The notes below the pieces were generated by a model. That model was not told the origin of the DNA, did not search any database, and saw only the letters and a list, made by a program, of their open reading frames with translations. From the NCBI RefSeq assembly GCF_034006335.1, contig NZ_JAWDIQ010000001.1: a DNA stretch of 64,000 bases; one strand, written 5' to 3'. Positions within the stretch are counted from its first letter, which is position 1; each line of letters starts with the position of its first letter. Positions 8,945-19,066 of the stretch are shown piece after piece. Source of the DNA: Paracerasibacillus soli. Lineage in GTDB: Bacteria; Bacillota; Bacilli; Bacillales; Amphibacillaceae. A program made the position numbers and the translations under genes.

Positions 8945-10173
8945 ATGATGATGACGAATATATCATTCATTCATGTGGCTGATTTACATTTAGATAGTCC
9001 TTTTACTGGATTATCGTCAGTTCCTGATCACATTTTTAATGAAATACAAAATAGTACATTCCGTGCACTAGATCGCATGGTGCAATATGCAATAGAAAAA
9101 GATGTGGACTTTGTCCTCATTGTTGGAGATTTATTTGATAATGAAAAACAAAGTCTAAAAGCACAATTAAGATTGAAACAGGCGTTTGAAACATTGCAAG
9201 AGCATCAAATTTCGGTGTATGTATCATATGGAAATCATGACTTTATAAATGGAAATATCCATCCGATTACGTATCCAAGCAATGTTTATGTATTTCCAGA
9301 TGAAACAGTGCGTCATGTGATACACAAAAAGCACGGTGAAGATGCCGCAGCTATTTATGGATTTAGTTATGAAAATCGTGCAGTAACTGTAAATAAAACA
9401 GATGCATATACAATTCAGCAATCTCATATTCCGTTCCATATTGCAATGCTACATGGTAGTATTGCCAACGATACAGAGCATGATAAATATGCGCCATTTC
9501 ATCTTGGAGATTTAGTAAAAGAGTCTTTTGATTATTGGGCATTAGGACATATACATAAAAGGCAAGTTTTGAAAAATGATCCTCCATCATTTATCCGGGT
9601 AATATACAGGGAAGAAACCGGAAAGAAACAGGTAAAAAAGGTTGTTATTACATTAATATGACGAAAAATAACAATGATATACAGTTTCTACCATTACAGG
9701 AAATTGAATTTTATAATCATATGATAGATATTTCAGACGTAACGGAAGCAGGGGGGTTGGAAGCACGGTTGATGGAGGAAATCACAAATGATCAATATAC
9801 GACATCCCGACTAATTTCCATTACATTTACGAGTAACAACCCGGATATACTGGAATGGGAATTACAACATTATTTTTCGGATATGATTGAATTTATAAAT
9901 GAACAATGGATGGAAAGAAAACCGTGGATGTATATGTATCATTATACGTTACGTTTAGTTGACGAGCATCGTATTCATGAACACGATCATTTTATTGGTG
10001 AATTGGATAAGATTATTAGTGATATCACATTATCTAAACATGTCCAGGAATTATATGGACATCGGGAGGCAAGAAAATATTTGGAACGATTAGCAGTGAA
10101 AGAAGAACGAGAAATAAGGCAAGCGGCGAAGCAATTATTGTTACATGAATTGATGAAAAGCGGCCGGGGGTGA
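8945..10173 (+). CDS. yhaO: YhaO, SbcD-like DNA repair exonuclease (frameshifted)
   Basis: The product is about 409 residues, the length of B. subtilis YhaO. All metallophosphoesterase motifs of Mre11/SbcD are present in order: 'HVADLHLDSPF', 'LIVGDLFDN', 'SYGNHDF', 'AMLHGS' and 'ALGHIHKR', which bind two Mn2+ ions. The frame breaks near 9592 just after 'DPPSF'; the other frame continues with 'YPGNIQGRNRKETGKKG', the expected Mre11-like continuation, so one base is missing. GAGGGAGTGAA precedes three overlapping ATGs at 8945-8953. The stop overlaps the ribosome binding site of yhaN; the two form the Mre11-Rad50-like pair that trims DNA ends. Confidence 0.88.
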
Positions 10174-10178
10174 AACGG

Positions 10179-13143
10179 ATGTTTATTAAAGAGGCAAATA
10201 TTTATGGATTTGGAAAATGGGTCGATCAAACGATTGCATTTAATGACAGTGGATTTGTTTGTATATATGGTGAAAATGAGTCTGGAAAATCTACATTACA
10301 AAAATTTATGATGTTTATGTTATTTGGTCTTTATCCAAAAGAGCGGACGTTTTATCGACCGAAGACGAGTAGTAAAATGGGTGGAAGGCTAATAATTAAA
10401 GATGACAAAATAGGGGAGTTTACGATAGAACGTATGGATCATGTGAAAAATGGCGCAGCAACAATCTATTTACCCAATGGTGAAATAGAAGAAGACAACT
10501 GGCTTCGCGATTATTTACATGGAATGACATTGAAAACATATGAATCTATTTATTCCTTTTCGGCTTTAGACCTTGTTGGCATTCAGGATTTAAGAGAAGG
10601 CGATATTGGAGAAATCTTATTAGGTATTGGATTAACTGGTTCCACACAAATTTATGAAGTGGATAAACGACTAGATCAGAAGCTTGGTGAGCTTTTTAAA
10701 CCATTTGGAAAAAAGCCTCTTCTTAATCAACAAATAACATCGTTACAAGAAATAACTAAAAAAATGCAGGAATATGAAAGAGAAGAAGAAAAATATAAAG
10801 ATTTAAAGTTACAACTATTGGAGATAGAGAAATCGATTGAAGTGAAGCAAATTGAAGTTGAAAAGATACGTAAAGAACTACTTGTATTGGAAAAAAGGCG
10901 ACAAATATTGCCTTTATTATATGAATATCAATTGGTAATACAACAATTAGAAAGCTATCCAGAAATAATTCCATTCCCTGAGGAAGGAATAAAGCGAATG
11001 GAACAAATCAATAGTTATGTTATACCTTTGCAAAGTGAACTCACCGTTTTACAAGCGAATCAACAAAACGGCAAAGAAAGAATTCAGAAATGGGAAGAGG
11101 AACTCCAAGAACTATTACCATTTGAGGAAGCAATGACCGTTTTAGAATATGAAAATAAATTTATCCAAATCGAAGCCGAACGTAAGGAACTAAACGAACG
11201 GATAGAAAAGTTATCCAACCAAATTAAATTTGAATTAGATAGGTTAAACGTTTCTATAACGGAAGATGAATTAAAAGCTACACATTTTTCCGCTTATTTG
11301 GGACAAAGCTTAACGGAAATAAAAGAGATGGACCAAATAATAAATCGTGAAAAAAAACAATTGGACTTGGAAAAGAGACAATTAATTACGGAACAGGAAC
11401 ACGTGGAAACGCAACTACAGGAATTGGCTGAGGAAGTTCTATCACAAGAACAGAAATTAGCATTAGAAGATAGACTTGCGTTCTATGATCATACGAAACT
11501 ACAAATGAAGCTGCAAAAAGATGCCAAACAAAAACAAAGTGCAATTTTCCAAAACCAACAATTAAGAAAAAAACAAAGTAGGCTATTTTTATTCTTGTCC
11601 TTTCCGATTACAATTGTTTTGGTAATATTAGGAAGGCAACTACATGCACCACTATTTTATTATCTAGCCTTGGTTAGTTTCGGGATAGGCTTTGGTCAAT
11701 GGATATTAAGAAGAGCAACTGAAAGAGAAACGGTGCAAATGATAGCCGATTTCGTTACACCATACGTAAAAAGTGAAACTTTATCGGATGAGGAACGGAG
11801 TAAAATACAGGAAAAGTTAAAGATCAATGAGGAAAATGAACGAGAACAAACGCATCTATTCGAACGATTAAAAAAGCTTGATGTAAAACTATTACAATTA
11901 GAGGAAAAGCGGCTACAACATGAACAAAAACAACAGGAACATATACAAACACAACAAATCCATATGGAAAGTTATCCATTTTTCAAAGATTATGAGATAG
12001 CATATTGGCCGATGCTTTACCAAGATTTGAAAGAAATGATGCATTTTTTAAAGGGAAAAACAGATGTTGAAAAGAAGCTTGTTCAATTAAATGAGCAAAG
12101 ACAAGCAATAAAAGAAGTTGTCCAGCGCATATTGAGCCAACAAAAGAGAATAACCAACAAACAGACTTATTGCATGCTTTTACTTATATAAAAAAACAAG
12201 CGGAGCAACATAAAAAAATCCAAGGGCAAATTGATTATGAGACAAAACTTAGCATAGAGATAGAAGAAAAGCAACGAAATATGATGGAAAGATTGCATGC
12301 TTATGAACAGGAGAAGCATAAATTATTTGCTAAAGCAGAAGTAGAAATGAAGATGAATTTTACAAAACAGCGAAACAACTTGAGGAAAGAGAGCAGTTAT
12401 TTGCTACTGAATTACGTATGCGCAAACAATACGCGATGATATTCACCGATGAACAATGGAAAAAACTACAAGAGGAAATGCCTACAAAGTCAATTATTCA
12501 AGCAAAAGAGGAAACATTACAAGCGGATCTAGCAAAATTACAAGTTGAATTAGAAGAAAAAAGTGCACAATATGCGACAGCAAAAGTAAATGTACAACAG
12601 ATGGAAAAGTCGGAAACACATTCTACACTTATTCAGCGCTATCAAATAGAGAAGAGTGAGCTAAATGAGATGGCTAAAAAATGGGCAACATATAAAATAG
12701 CAAAAGAAACGTTACAAGAAACGATTCGGACATTTAAAAATAAATATTTATCGAAAATCCTTGAAAAGACAACGAATTATTTTTATAAGCTGACGAATGG
12801 AGGCTATGTAAAAATACATGCACCTCAAGGTGACAAACCATTTACAGTAGAAGGAAAAGATAAAATACGTTATACTGTGAATGAATTGTCGCAAGGAACG
12901 ATGAATCAGTTATATGTGTCATTGCGTTTAGCAATAAGTGAAGTGATGAATGAAGAACATCGATTTCCTTTTATTATCGACGATGGATTTGTTCATTTTG
13001 ATTCAACTCGTCAAAAGCGAATGATGAATATATTGTTGGAAGTTGCCAAAAGGCAGCAAGTTATTGTCTTTACATGTCATCAACATATCGTACGTGATCA
13101 AAAAGGAAAAGGAATTTATTTAAATCAAGTTGTAACAGTGTAA
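10179..13143 (+). CDS. yhaN: YhaN, Rad50/SbcC-like AAA ATPase (two frameshifts)
   Basis: The product is about 988 residues, in three frame segments joined near 12165 and 12347 (each one missing base; the second is probably an A in 'gaaatgaag'). The N terminus has Walker A 'YGENESGKST' and the C terminus 'NELSQGTMNQLYVSLRLA' (ABC signature) plus 'PFIIDDGFVHFD' (Walker B and D-loop). In between lie long heptad-like E/K/Q-rich coiled coils and a short hydrophobic stretch 'LFLFLSFPITIVLVILG' (about 11587-11637), a possible membrane or hydrophobic hinge also typical of YhaN. It works with YhaO in DNA-end processing. GGGGGTG is correctly spaced for ATG 10179; the earlier GTG at 10170 overlaps it. 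Confidence 0.87.
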
Positions 13144-13177
13144 AGATGAAGATGATAACAGAGTTAGGGGGATAGCG

Positions 13178-13728
13178 TTGGCAGACAATAATGAAATAAT
13201 GAATTGGCATAACTATGAACACACAATTGAAAAGTTTATTCAAGCGATTGCTAAAAATATGAACCTATACGGTATTACCCATCCATTGGACGGTTATATG
13301 GTGTATTATATTTTTCGGATGAGCCGATGACATTAGATGAAATGGGAAAAGCACTCGAAATGAGTAAAACGAGTATGTCGACAGGTGTACGCACATTATC
13401 AGATATGAAAATGGTAGAGTCTACTTTTAAAAAGGGTATTCGAAAAGATTTATATCAATCGGAAGAAGATTGGTATAAATCCTTTACTTCTTTATTTGGT
13501 AATCGTTGGAGAAAACATACAGAAACAAATATAGAAGAAGCAGACGAAGCAATCATAGATTTACAGAGAATCAAAAATAGTACATTAGACGAAACGTTAC
13601 GTGATAAAATAGAAAAAGATTTAGAACGCCTTCAATATGCACAGGCGTATTATGAATGGTTAATGAAATTTATTAACGTAATCGAAACTGGTGAAATATT
13701 TCATTATATACCGAAAAACAAATCATAA
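13178..13728 (+). CDS. GbsR/OpcR-type transcriptional regulator, paralogue 1 (frameshifted)
   Basis: The product is about 183 residues. It starts at TTG 13178 behind AGTTAGGGGGA; the frame breaks at about 13277, where a C seems missing from 'ATTACCC', restoring 'YGITPSIGRLYGVLYFSDEPMTLDE' (core words GITPSIGRLYG and FSDEPMTLDEM). The helix-turn-helix 'MGKALEMSKTSMSTGVRTL' is characteristic of GbsR-family MarR-like repressors that sense choline/glycine betaine. It lies between yhaN and yhaM, away from any transporter. It is a paralogue of the gene at 18200-18688, sharing 'LDEM-(x)5-KTSMST'. Target genes are not evident locally. Confidence 0.82.
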
Positions 13729-13759
13729 TGTAAGGGAATTTTCGTAAGGGGGTAGTGAG

Positions 13760-14724
13760 ATGAAAGAGGAATTAAAGACTATCAGACTGGTGATCTGTTC
13801 CACAACTTTATTTTAATTAAAGAAGCATCGAAAGGTACTACATCAAATGGTAGTCCTTTTTTAACATTGATTTTACGAGATCGAACTGGTGAAATAGACG
13901 CTAAACTATGGGATGTAACAAAAGAAGATGAGGAACTTTTTGTTGCAGAACAGATTGTCTGGATTCAAGGAGAAGTCATTCAATTTCGTGGAAAATCCCA
14001 ATTAAAAATAAATTCTATCCGTCCAGCACAGGTGACAGATCAAGTACAAATTGCTGACTTTATTGAAAGATCACCAGTAGAACGTGAAACATTACAAGAA
14101 ATGTTAACAGAAGCAGTTCATGAAATAGAAAATATAAAATTGCAACGTATCGTACAAGCATTTACTACGAAATATGATCATGATTTGTTTACGTATCCGG
14201 CGGCTGCAAAAAATCATCATAACTATGCTTCAGGTCTTGCCCATCACGTTGTCAGCATGCTTGCGTTAGCACGTCAACTTGTTATGTTGTATCCTGAAAT
14301 AAATAAAGACCTTTTATATGCAGGTGTTATTTTACATGACTTAGGAAAAATAAGAGAGCTATCTGGTGTTGTAACGACAACTTATACAGTGGAAGGTAAA
14401 TTATTAGGTCATATTCCGATGATGGTGGAAGAAATCGGCCATGTTGCACGGGAATTACAAATTGAGGGCGAAGAAGTAACCGTATTACAACATCTTGTAT
14501 TAAGTCATCACGGAAAGGCGGAATGGGGTAGTCCTACACCACCACTTGTGCGTGAAGCGGAATTATTACATCTTATTGATTTAATTGATGCTAAAATGAA
14601 TATGCTAAATCGTGCTTTGGAAAATGTGAATCCGGGAGAATTTACTGAACGCTTATTTGCGATGGACAATCGTGCCTTTTATAAACCGCTATTTGAAAAA
14701 GAGATAATAAAAGAAAGCGTATAG
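13760..14724 (+). CDS. yhaM: 3'-5' exoribonuclease YhaM (frameshifted near start)
   Basis: The product is about 321 residues. An N-terminal OB-fold nucleic-acid binding domain ('FLTLILRDRTGEIDAKLWD') is followed by an HD hydrolase domain: 'NHHNYASGLAHHVVSM', 'AGVILHDLGKIREL' and 'LSHHGKAEWG'. YhaM is a metal-dependent 3'-5' exonuclease on single-stranded RNA and DNA. GGGGGTAGTGAG precedes ATG 13760, but the frame is wrong after about eight bases: 'aaagaggaatt' lacks a base, and the correct reading 'GIKDYQTGDLFHNFILIKEASKG' (core KDYQTGDLFHNFILIKEA) continues in the next frame. The conserved N terminus shows this is one gene. Confidence 0.9.
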
Positions 14725-14812
14725 GACATAGATTTTAACGAAAATATCCAGTCATGAATTGTAACCCCTCTTCATATATATGAATGGTAAGAAGGACAAG
14801 GGGGGCGTAACG

Positions 14813-15016
14813 ATGGTATTATTTGGACTACCTTGGTGGGTATTACTTATTATTTTATTAATATTCACGACTGGTTATATGGCGTTTCGAGCCATGCGCG
14901 CAGAAAGAGAGTTGGAACAACAGTACATTGAAAGAGAAGGAAAAATATTTCTTGAACGAATAGAAGCAGAACGTCAAAAAAAGTCTAATGCGAATCAGCA
15001 AATGTCGGGATCATGA
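14813..15016 (+). CDS. yhaL: YhaL family sporulation-associated membrane protein
   Basis: A 67-residue protein: one N-terminal membrane helix (FGLPWWVLLIILLIFTTGYM), then a basic/acidic amphipathic helix 'REGKIFLERIEAERQKK'. This matches B. subtilis YhaL, which has the same size and helix and lies at the same position between yhaM and prsA. The family is linked to sporulation by expression; its molecular role is unknown. ATG 14813 follows AAGGGGGGCG; an upstream ATG at 14780 lacks a site. Confidence 0.85.
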   Translation: MVLFGLPWWVLLIILLIFTTGYMAFRAMRAERELEQQYIEREGKIFLERIEAERQKKSNANQQMSGS

Positions 15017-15039
15017 GTAGGCTACTGAATCTATGTCAA

Positions 15040-15190
15040 TAAAGTGAAACTTCATTCAGTGGGGTTTCCCTATCTCCCCCACTGAATGTTAGTTAAACAG
15101 AATCGGGCTTTTACTGGCTGTTGATCCCCAACTTACATTTCTTGGATTATACTCGAATTCTTGAAGTGGGGGTCTTACAGCCAGTTAATG
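15040..15190 (-). repeat. two-hairpin intergenic repeat, copy B (best preserved)
   Basis: Read on the minus strand: TTAACTGGCTGTAAG-ACCCCCACTTC...AAGTTGGGGATC-AACAGCCAGTAA (hairpin 1, two stacked stem segments), a linker with CGATT, then hairpin 2 CATTCAGTGGGG...CCCCACTGAATG and the tail AAGTTTCACTTTAT. This is the most complete copy and defines the consensus. It lies between yhaL and the prsA terminator. Confidence 0.8.
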
Positions 15191-15202
15191 CGGGATAAAA
15201 AA

Positions 15203-15238
15203 TGGTGAATGTATACAAGCTACATTCACCATTTTTAT
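15203..15238 (-). terminator. prsA terminator
   Basis: AATGGTGAATGTA / TACATTCACCATT is a 13-bp perfect stem with T-runs on both sides; it ends prsA on the minus strand and could also act bidirectionally. Confidence 0.9.
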
Positions 15239-16134
15239 TATTTATCTTCTTTGCTATTTTCTTTCGTATCTTTTTCAGTATCGAACTGGAATAACTCATC
15301 AAATTGTTTATCTTTTACTTCGATATTAGCGTCTTTCATAAGTTTTTCCATTTTAGCTTGTTGCTCATCTTGTGGAACTTTTTTATTTAATATTTGTGTT
15401 TCAATTTGTTCTTTATTATCTTCGAACGAACCAACGTCATCTTCTTTATCACGCTTGTCCTCAAGTAAAATAATGTGATAGCCAAAGTCAGACTTTACTG
15501 GTTCACTTATTTCACCTTTTTTCATGTTGTAAGCTGCATCTTCAAATTGTGCGACCATATCTCCCGTAGAGAACCAACCTAGTTCGCCACCTTTTTCGGC
15601 AGTACCGTCAGTGGAATATTCTTTAGCAAGTTTTGCAAAGTCTCCACCATCATCTAATTTCTTCTTCACTTCATTTGCAGTCTTTTCATCTTCAACAAGT
15701 ATATGTCGAGCTTTTAATTCTGTTTTCATACGGTCATATTGTTGCTTTAATTCATCATCTGTAACTTTTGTATCACCAAATACTGCTTCATGATATAGTA
15801 GTGAGTCACGAACTTGATCTTTAAAGTCGGCTTCATCTTTAAAACCATTTTGTTGCATCCACATGGTGAAAGAGTCACCCATTTGGTCTTTATATTTTTT
15901 AACCTCTTTATCGACTTCTTTTTGACTTACATCAAATTTATCATCTAACACTTTCGAGATAACTAATTGCTGAATGAGATTATCACCATAACGGGTTTTT
16001 AACTCATTATAAAAATCGTCTTTTGTAATATCACCAGATTTTGTTTGGACAACAACATCTGAATTACTCGATGAACATCCAGACAGTGCTAATATTCCAA
16101 TTGAAACTGTAGCTGCAATTGCTAATTTCTTCAT
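15238..16134 (-). CDS. prsA: foldase lipoprotein PrsA
   Basis: A 298-residue intact frame. The lipoprotein signal 'MKKLAIAATVSIGILALSGC' has lipobox LSGC with Cys20 as the lipidated residue. A central parvulin peptidyl-prolyl isomerase domain (about residues 135-230) shows 'ARHILVEDEKTA', 'EYSTDGTAEKGGELGWF' and 'VKSDFGYHIILL'. PrsA sits on the outer face of the membrane and folds exported proteins, including penicillin-binding proteins. The C terminus is acidic/lysine-rich. It is monocistronic, with its own terminator; the position after yhaL matches Bacillus synteny. Confidence 0.96.
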   Translation of the reverse strand: MKKLAIAATVSIGILALSGCSSSNSDVVVQTKSGDITKDDFYNELKTRYGDNLIQQLVISKVLDDKFDVSQKEVDKEVKKYKDQMGDSFTMWMQQNGFKDEADFKDQVRDSLLYHEAVFGDTKVTDDELKQQYDRMKTELKARHILVEDEKTANEVKKKLDDGGDFAKLAKEYSTDGTAEKGGELGWFSTGDMVAQFEDAAYNMKKGEISEPVKSDFGYHIILLEDKRDKEDDVGSFEDNKEQIETQILNKKVPQDEQQAKMEKLMKDANIEVKDKQFDELFQFDTEKDTKENSKEDK

Positions 16135-16498
16135 TTGTGAACACTCCTAATCTAATTACTAAATTTTAATACACTAAGGATAAATATAACACATTTTACA
16201 CGTAAAAAAAATAGATATTCGGCAAAGTCAGTGCTACCTAAAAACTCCCTAAATTGAAACTGGTTGTTATGAGTACATAGGACATTGCCTCGTTATGTAT
16301 GGTCCTCTGAGAAATCCATATCTAGTTTTCGCGTACAGTACGTGGTAGAACAGGGATTGCATCAAGCAAAGGTAGGGTACGGCAGGATAACATTGTTCGT
16401 AAGAAAATACTATTCCCTTACCTTTATGTCGTTTACCCCTTTGTTCCTCCTGTATGCATGCTTCACATTTCTTTTCTCATAATTTTCAAGTATGTATA
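16135..16498. other. 364-bp intergenic stretch, no gene recognised
   Basis: This holds the prsA upstream region (minus strand). Its central part (about 16260-16400) is less AT-rich than neighbouring spacers and contains short inverted words (GGACATTGCC...GGTCC; CGTACAGTACG). No protein of known type reads through it; the one open frame (16285-16482) lacks a ribosome binding site and family features. Confidence 0.4.
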
Positions 16499-16684
16499 CT
16501 ATACCATTGCATTTAATATCCGTAAATAAAATAAGACTAATAAAACAAAAACAGCAGTATTTGTATAAAAAAACATGTTTTTTTGCTTCTCCCTGGATAA
16601 TTCAAATTTAGTACAAAAACGATCTGCTAATAAGTTGAATACAAATAAAACAATGCCACTGTATATAAAATAAGTTATAATCAT
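16499..16684 (-). CDS. small two-helix membrane protein
   Basis: A 61-residue protein starting at ATG 16684 eight bases after AGGGGGC. Two hydrophobic helices (IITYFIYSGIVLFVFNLLA, and NTAVFVLLVLFYLRILNAMV) flank a short charged cytosolic loop 'KFELSREKQK'. I do not recognise a family. It lies between prsA and the yhaJ-like gene, where B. subtilis also has small genes of unknown function. A longer in-frame start at 16744 has no site. Confidence 0.6.
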   Translation of the reverse strand: MIITYFIYSGIVLFVFNLLADRFCTKFELSREKQKNMFFYTNTAVFVLLVLFYLRILNAMV

Positions 16685-16810
16685 GATAAAGCCCCCTATG
16701 AAGTAAAACTCAAGCCCCAAAAGACTTACCACTAACTTTATCAAAACTTAACAGTCCTGAACAGTCAAAAAACGTAATCTTTATAAAGATGTTGGGCAAT
16801 TTATCCTAGC

Positions 16811-16955
16811 TTAACTGGTTGTAAGCTGCCACATCAAGCGTACAAGGGGATGGAGCATGATAAGTTCGGAAACACCAGCCAATAAATTCCTGATTTGTAG
16901 AACTAACAATCAGTAGGGGAAGTGTGAAATCCCTACTGATTAAAGTTTCACTTTA
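16811..16955 (+). repeat. two-hairpin intergenic repeat, copy C
   Basis: TTAACTGGTTGTAAG...ACACCAGCCAATAA forms hairpin 1 using G-U pairs. The linker TTCCTGATTTG leads to hairpin 2, AATCAGTAGGGG...TCCCTACTGATT, and the tail AAAGTTTCACTTTAT is nearly identical to copy B. Stem changes relative to copy B are compensated on the opposite arm. Confidence 0.78.
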
Positions 16956-16984
16956 TACGAATCACGTTATACGTTAGCAGATTA

Positions 16985-17533
16985 TTAATTTTTCTTTAAT
17001 AAAATGTCAAAATTTAAGGCGCTGTTGTTGTGATCAACAAAAGCGCACTTAGGTGCTTTGACAATATGACTAATGTATAAAAAGTCATAGAATGAATACC
17101 CAAGATGAATAGAAGTGAAAAGCAAAATATGAATATAGGCGCTACTATATAAATATATTGCAACGATAGCCGGTACTGTGATGAATAAAGTTGGTGCAAG
17201 TGCAACAACGATTGATATACCTTTTGGCAAACATTGATACGGCATGTATGAAAAAGCCGGAATTACTTTTGATTTTGAACTATATGTTACTTTCACACGT
17301 TTTTTGAAAAATATTAATGATAAAATATGCGCCGCTGTATGAATTGTTGGTAATAAATATAAGGCAAGTAGTAAACCAAGCAAAGCATATTCATTCACAT
17401 GATGCAGGCCATGAAATATAGATGTAGGGACATACATGAGAATAAATGCTAAAATACTTATAAAGCAAGATATCGTATACATACGAAATAAACCAAAGTC
17501 TTTTGACAAGTTAATGGACTTCCAACAATACAT
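16985..17533 (-). CDS. yhaJ: DUF3267 membrane protein, YhaJ-like
   Basis: A 182-residue protein with four predicted membrane helices. 'PTIHTAAHILSLIFF' (helix 2) has the H-x3-H arrangement typical of the DUF3267 family, which resembles membrane metalloproteases but has no proven activity. The C-terminal 'VDHNNSALNFDILLKKN' is cytosolic. The position between prsA and yhaI agrees with yhaJ of B. subtilis. No strong Shine-Dalgarno sequence is seen, so the start could be slightly downstream. Confidence 0.7.
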   Translation of the reverse strand: MYCWKSINLSKDFGLFRMYTISCFISILAFILMYVPTSIFHGLHHVNEYALLGLLLALYLLPTIHTAAHILSLIFFKKRVKVTYSSKSKVIPAFSYMPYQCLPKGISIVVALAPTLFITVPAIVAIYLYSSAYIHILLFTSIHLGYSFYDFLYISHIVKAPKCAFVDHNNSALNFDILLKKN

Positions 17534-17696
17534 TGTACGTTATTCTCCTTCAAATATTATGAGATAATCTAGTTGTAATAAAATACTTAATGATAATAAT
17601 AGTACGTTTCCATCTAAAATGCAATAGTTAAATTGATGATTTTCCAGTGGAATAAAATACAAAATAATACAAAGAAGTAAGAGGGGGGACGTAATA

Positions 17697-18071
17697 GTGG
17701 AGCGTGTGTCAGAAAATGAAACAACAGTCTTTCATCTACATTTATTAGCAAATGTGATTGATATGGAAGCTTATCCATTCATTAGAATGGTGATACAAGC
17801 AAATTTGTCAAAAAATGAGTATGATGAACTGATGCATCTTTTGGCGATATTAAATGAAAAGTATCAACTACAAAAAGATGAAGGGCTACTAGACTTTTCC
17901 TCACTTCTTATGTTGCTTGCCGAGAAGCTAAGTGAAAAATTGCAACCAAATGAGCTTGTTTTTGCACTTCACAAGGAAGGGTATTACCCAGAACTCATGG
18001 AGGAGTTTATAGGCATTATGCAATTTACAGGACAGGATCAAGCATTGTCCAGAAATAAAAAAAGGCGGTAA
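17697..18071 (+). CDS. yhaI: DUF1878 family protein YhaI
   Basis: A 124-residue all-helical acidic protein; 'LLANVIDMEAYPFIRMVIQ' and 'LHKEGYYPELMEEF' are characteristic of the YhaI/DUF1878 family, which has a known helical fold but no assigned function. It starts with GTG 17697, positioned seven bases after GAGGGGGGAC. Divergent from yhaJ; a strong terminator overlaps its last codons. Confidence 0.85.
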   Translation: MERVSENETTVFHLHLLANVIDMEAYPFIRMVIQANLSKNEYDELMHLLAILNEKYQLQKDEGLLDFSSLLMLLAEKLSEKLQPNELVFALHKEGYYPELMEEFIGIMQFTGQDQALSRNKKRR

Positions 18072-18108
18072 AAGTGATTCCTATAAGCGCAATCATTTTT
18101 ACCGCCTT
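18055..18108 (+). terminator. yhaI terminator
   Basis: AAGGCGGTAAAAGTGATT / AATCATTTTTACCGCCTT is a stem of about 17 bp starting inside the yhaI stop region; the A-rich left and T-containing right flanks make it usable on both strands. Confidence 0.8.
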
Positions 18109-18199
18109 CTCCATTTATACAGACTGTAACATTTTTGGTAGGTAACAAATTCATATAGAATTGTAAAATTAGTGGGTCTTTGATAATCGCTTCATTCAT

Positions 18200-18688
18200 T
18201 CATTTTTGTAAATTATTAAAGAATGTAGCTACTTGTTTATGGAATGTAATAATTTGGTCAAGTTTTTCGTCTAAATCTGGAGCTGTGTCATCTGAATGAA
18301 TAGCATCTTTATCCTGCGTTTGTAACCATTTTTTAATTTCATACAACCCTTCCTTACGATGATTTGTCGCATCTACCCATTTATTCATATAAGAGGTAAT
18401 AAATAACTTGAATAATTGTGTGTTTGCTCTATATAAATCCTTTCGAACACCTTTACGCCATACACGGGAAACTAAATTTAATTCGGCTAATCCTCTAATA
18501 CTCGTACTCATAGATGTTTTGCTTTTCCCTAATGCTTCACTCATTTCATCCAATGTCATAATATCTTCCGTTAAATATAAATAAGCAAAGAGTCGTGCTT
18601 CCAGGGGAGTTAATCCAAATAGTTCCACTGTTTTTGCAAATTCATTCATGATCTTTTTCATCAGTACTTGCTTTTCGTGAGTGATCAT
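18200..18688 (-). CDS. GbsR/OpcR-type repressor, paralogue 2
   Basis: A 162-residue intact frame with a MarR-like winged helix: 'GLTPLEARLFAYLYL', then 'MTLDEMSEALGKSKTSMSTSIRGL' (core DEMSEALGKSKTSMST), which is the signature of GbsR/OpcR choline and glycine-betaine sensing repressors. ATG 18688 follows TAGGAGGATTG. It is divergent from the opuA operon 380 bp away, with a perfect 18-bp palindrome between them; in Bacillus, OpcR and GbsR repress opu genes in this arrangement. It probably controls betaine uptake here. Confidence 0.88.
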   Translation of the reverse strand: MITHEKQVLMKKIMNEFAKTVELFGLTPLEARLFAYLYLTEDIMTLDEMSEALGKSKTSMSTSIRGLAELNLVSRVWRKGVRKDLYRANTQLFKLFITSYMNKWVDATNHRKEGLYEIKKWLQTQDKDAIHSDDTAPDLDEKLDQIITFHKQVATFFNNLQK

Positions 18689-18810
18689 ACAATCCTCCTA
18701 AAACCCTACTATATAAAGGTTACAATAAATAGATTTGAAATGGAAATTGAGGATTGCTATGGAAATTGGAGGATTAAGTAGTATTATTAAGAAAAAACAG
18801 GTGTAAGTTT

Positions 18811-18828
18811 GTACAGTTTAAACTGTAC
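18811..18828. promoter_or_regulatory. 18-bp perfect palindrome, candidate GbsR/OpcR operator
   Basis: GTACAGTTTAAACTGTAC is fully self-complementary and lies 122 bp upstream of the repressor gene's start and 238 bp upstream of opuAA, with no other gene between them. Perfect dyads of this size are typical of MarR-fold dimer operators. Just 5' (about 18739-18775) is an imperfect direct repeat of ATGGAAATTG-AGGATT. Confidence 0.55.
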
Positions 18829-18996
18829 GTAAAATATGAAACAAATTAACGGTATATAAAGTTTGTGTGGATTATAGGATAAGTTATATAGTTAAAAGGG
18901 CGTTACCATTCGGGATAGTAAAATTCTATGAAACTATTTTAGAAGTATTAGTAAAAAATAATCATATGTATCTTTTTTTTATACGATATGATCGGT

Positions 18997-19025
18997 GTAA
19001 AAAATATGACAAGCACTTGTATAAT
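18997..19025 (+). promoter_or_regulatory. putative opuA promoter -10 with overlapping dyad
   Basis: TATAAT at 19020-19025 lies 41 bases before the opuAA start codon. No good -35 is seen. The imperfect inverted repeat ACAAG-CA-CTTGT (19009-19020) abuts it and could be a second regulator site. Confidence 0.4.
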
Positions 19026-19066
19026 AAAAGAATGGCTACGACAAAAAGAAAAGAGGGGGGCAAAGT

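Noticed and set aside
10170..10178. GTG 10170 as the yhaN start
   Set aside because: It overlaps the Shine-Dalgarno sequence; ATG 10179 has correct spacing.
16285..16482. A 65-codon frame between prsA and the small membrane protein
   Set aside because: No Shine-Dalgarno sequence, no family resemblance, and a composition expected of chance translation.
18739..18775. Direct repeat ATGGAAATTG-AGGATT upstream of opuA as a start of a small gene
   Set aside because: Both copies are followed by early stops; it is more likely a chance or regulatory repeat.
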